Source of the DNA: DASWHK01 sp036398215 | GTDB lineage: Bacteria; Acidobacteriota; UBA890 | Reading direction: 5' to 3' | Length of the DNA stretch: 14,329 nucleotides | Assembly: GCA_036398215.1 (NCBI GenBank) | Contig: DASWHK010000139.1 | Location: 1-14,329, forward strand | Shown here: piece after piece, positions 13,352 through 14,329 of the stretch | How the letters are laid out: each line of letters begins with the position of its first letter | How positions within the stretch are numbered: the stretch's first letter is position 1 | Notes under the pieces: model-generated | Seen by the model: only the letters and a program-made list of their open reading frames with translations | What the model was told of the DNA's origin: nothing | Database searches by the model: none | Made by a program: the position numbers and the translations under genes

Positions 13352-14268
13352 GAACCCGACTCCGAGCCGCCGGAGGAATGCTCCGCGTGCGCGCCGGCCT
13401 GCTCGGTGGGCGCAACGGCGGGCGCGCCATCGGCGTTGGCCTGTGGCGCCGCGGCCGCATCCAGCGGCGGCAACGACGCCGCCAGTTCCGCCTGCCGCTG
13501 GGCCATCCAGTCGTCGAACTCGGCCTGCGAAAGAATCTGGTAGAAGCCCTGCATGCGGTAGTGGCCGAGGCCGCAGAGCTGCGCGCAGGCGATCTCCCAG
13601 CAGGTCTTCCCGGCAACGCACGAGGGAGTGCGGGCATCGGGCGGCGTCGTCATCACAGGGCGGAAGTGGACCGGGACCATCATCCCCGGGATCGCGTCCT
13701 GCTTCACCCGCATCTGCGGCAGCGCGAAGCTGTGGATCACATCGCGGCTGGTCAGGTGGACGACGATGTCGCGATCGACGGGCAGATAGAGGTTGTTGAT
13801 CAGGAACACGTCGTCGCGGGCCGCCGGATCGCTACGATCGAGGCCTATGTTGTTGACGATGCCGTCGTCGACGAGGTTGATGTCGGTGCGCCCGAAGACG
13901 CCGTCCGGGCCGGGATAGTGGACGTTCCAGTTGAACTGTTGCGCAACAATCCGCACCTCGAACACGTCGTCGCCCGCCGGCGGCGTCACCCACATCGACC
14001 AGGCCGGGATCGCGAAGCCCACCAGCAGGACGACCTCGACGACCGCCACCGCCGCCTCCGTGTACGAGGAGAAATGGCTGTGGGCGCCGTGGTAGCTGGC
14101 CTCAGGGTTGGCGCCGGCGCGGAACCGGATGAGCACGTAGATGAAATAGGCCCCCCAGCCGACGAACAGGATCGCCATGACCCAGTGAACCCAGACGGTC
14201 AGCGAGTCGAGCGCCGGGCCGTGGGCCGAGGCATCGATGGGCATCCACCGCGACAAGAGTGCTTGCAT
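13348..14268 (-). CDS. coxB: Cytochrome c oxidase subunit II
   Basis: The CuA-bearing subunit of an aa3-type heme-copper oxidase, which takes electrons from cytochrome c and passes them to subunit I. The 306-residue protein has two membrane helices (about 25-48 and 68-90) and an extracytoplasmic cupredoxin domain. CuA ligands are seen as His179 (VIHSFALPQMRVKQDAIPGM), Cys228 and Cys232 (CAQLCGLGHYRM), His236 and Met239. The residue that is usually Glu between the two Cys is Gln230. The electron-entry aromatic patch is represented by FNWNVHYPG. The tail (about 265-306) is Ala/Pro-rich low complexity. The ATG at 14268 directly follows the TAG of the preceding gene, with GGAGG 10 bases upstream. 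It appears to be inside a respiratory operon that extends beyond the right edge; a Nudix gene follows with overlapping stop. No haem-binding CxxCH is present, so it is not a caa3-type fusion. Confidence 0.95.
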   Translation of the reverse strand: MQALLSRWMPIDASAHGPALDSLTVWVHWVMAILFVGWGAYFIYVLIRFRAGANPEASYHGAHSHFSSYTEAAVAVVEVVLLVGFAIPAWSMWVTPPAGDDVFEVRIVAQQFNWNVHYPGPDGVFGRTDINLVDDGIVNNIGLDRSDPAARDDVFLINNLYLPVDRDIVVHLTSRDVIHSFALPQMRVKQDAIPGMMVPVHFRPVMTTPPDARTPSCVAGKTCWEIACAQLCGLGHYRMQGFYQILSQAEFDDWMAQRQAELAASLPPLDAAAAPQANADGAPAVAPTEQAGAHAEHSSGGSESGS

Positions 14269-14329
14269 CTACCGAACGCCTCCGTTGATCACCGAGAACG
14301 AGTCCTTGCGATCCTGATAGTCCCTGGTA
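14269..14329 (-). CDS. C-terminal end of the gene preceding coxB (partial, unidentified)
   Basis: An open frame runs in from the right edge and ends TRDYQDRKDSFSVINGGVR followed by TAG at 14271-14269, directly before the coxB ATG. Tight spacing and the coxB ribosome binding site inside its last codons indicate a co-transcribed gene. In some bacteria coxB follows alternative complex III genes, so an ActF-like subunit is possible, but about 19 residues are too few to identify it. Confidence 0.5.
   Translation of the reverse strand, partial: TRDYQDRKDSFSVINGGVR

Noticed and set aside
12776..13621. Nudix protein starting at ATG 13621
   Set aside because: It would overlap coxB by 274 bases and add about 90 low-complexity residues that read as a shadow of the coxB tail.

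Overview
This is a GC-rich (about 70%) bacterial chromosome segment with densely packed genes on both strands. The gene set fits an environmental, aerobic bacterium that uses peptides: a secreted M28 peptidase next to an exported amidohydrolase, an aa3-type oxidase subunit II, a polyprenyl-sugar/GT-C glycosyltransferase pair, and ThyA plus DHFR. An Acidobacteriota-like lineage is my best guess. That rests on general gene style only; no rRNA or other marker is present.

Layout. (1) 1-1021, plus strand: a two-gene toxin-antitoxin module, with an HTH antitoxin cut by the left edge followed by a RES-domain toxin. (2) 1036-3998, minus strand: a likely operon of a secreted M28 zinc peptidase followed by an exported amidohydrolase. 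(3) 4178-5302, plus strand, divergent from the peptidase: a NYN-domain (LabA/DUF88-type) putative ribonuclease with a Glu/Pro-rich repeat linker. (4) 5465-6277, minus: a membrane-anchored or secreted COG4798-like methyltransferase with an eroded SAM-binding loop. (5) 6499-9669: a divergent pair, a GT2 glycosyltransferase with C-terminal membrane helices (minus) and a GT-C-like integral membrane glycosyltransferase (plus). (6) 9770-11875: thyA and folA on the plus strand, with a minus-strand MazEF-type toxin-antitoxin cassette between them and a candidate three-half-site operator in the mazE-folA intergenic region. (7) 11872-12720: a 36-bp tandem repeat array directly after folA, then an exported protein with a small Sm/SH3-like domain, a repetitive linker and a coiled-coil end. 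(8) 12776-14329, minus: coxB, the last codons of the gene before it, and a CoA-type Nudix hydrolase that appears to start at a CTG codon overlapping the coxB stop.

Working together. ThyA consumes methylene-tetrahydrofolate and releases dihydrofolate, which DHFR recycles. MazEF sits physically within this pair. The GT2 probably charges a polyprenyl-phosphate with a sugar that the adjacent GT-C enzyme transfers outside the membrane. The M28 peptidase and amidohydrolase may act in sequence on extracytoplasmic peptides. No rRNA, tRNA, CRISPR array, IS element or prophage gene is visible. No gene-free stretch exceeds 300 bases; the longest gaps (about 160-220 bases) are 3999-4177, 5303-5464, 6278-6498 and 11174-11374.

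The most noteworthy points are the two toxin-antitoxin modules, especially mazEF between thyA and folA with its palindromic operator, the palindrome-bearing 36-bp repeats after folA, the probable CTG start of the Nudix gene, and the degenerate methyltransferase. I do not see a clear wholly new multi-gene system.
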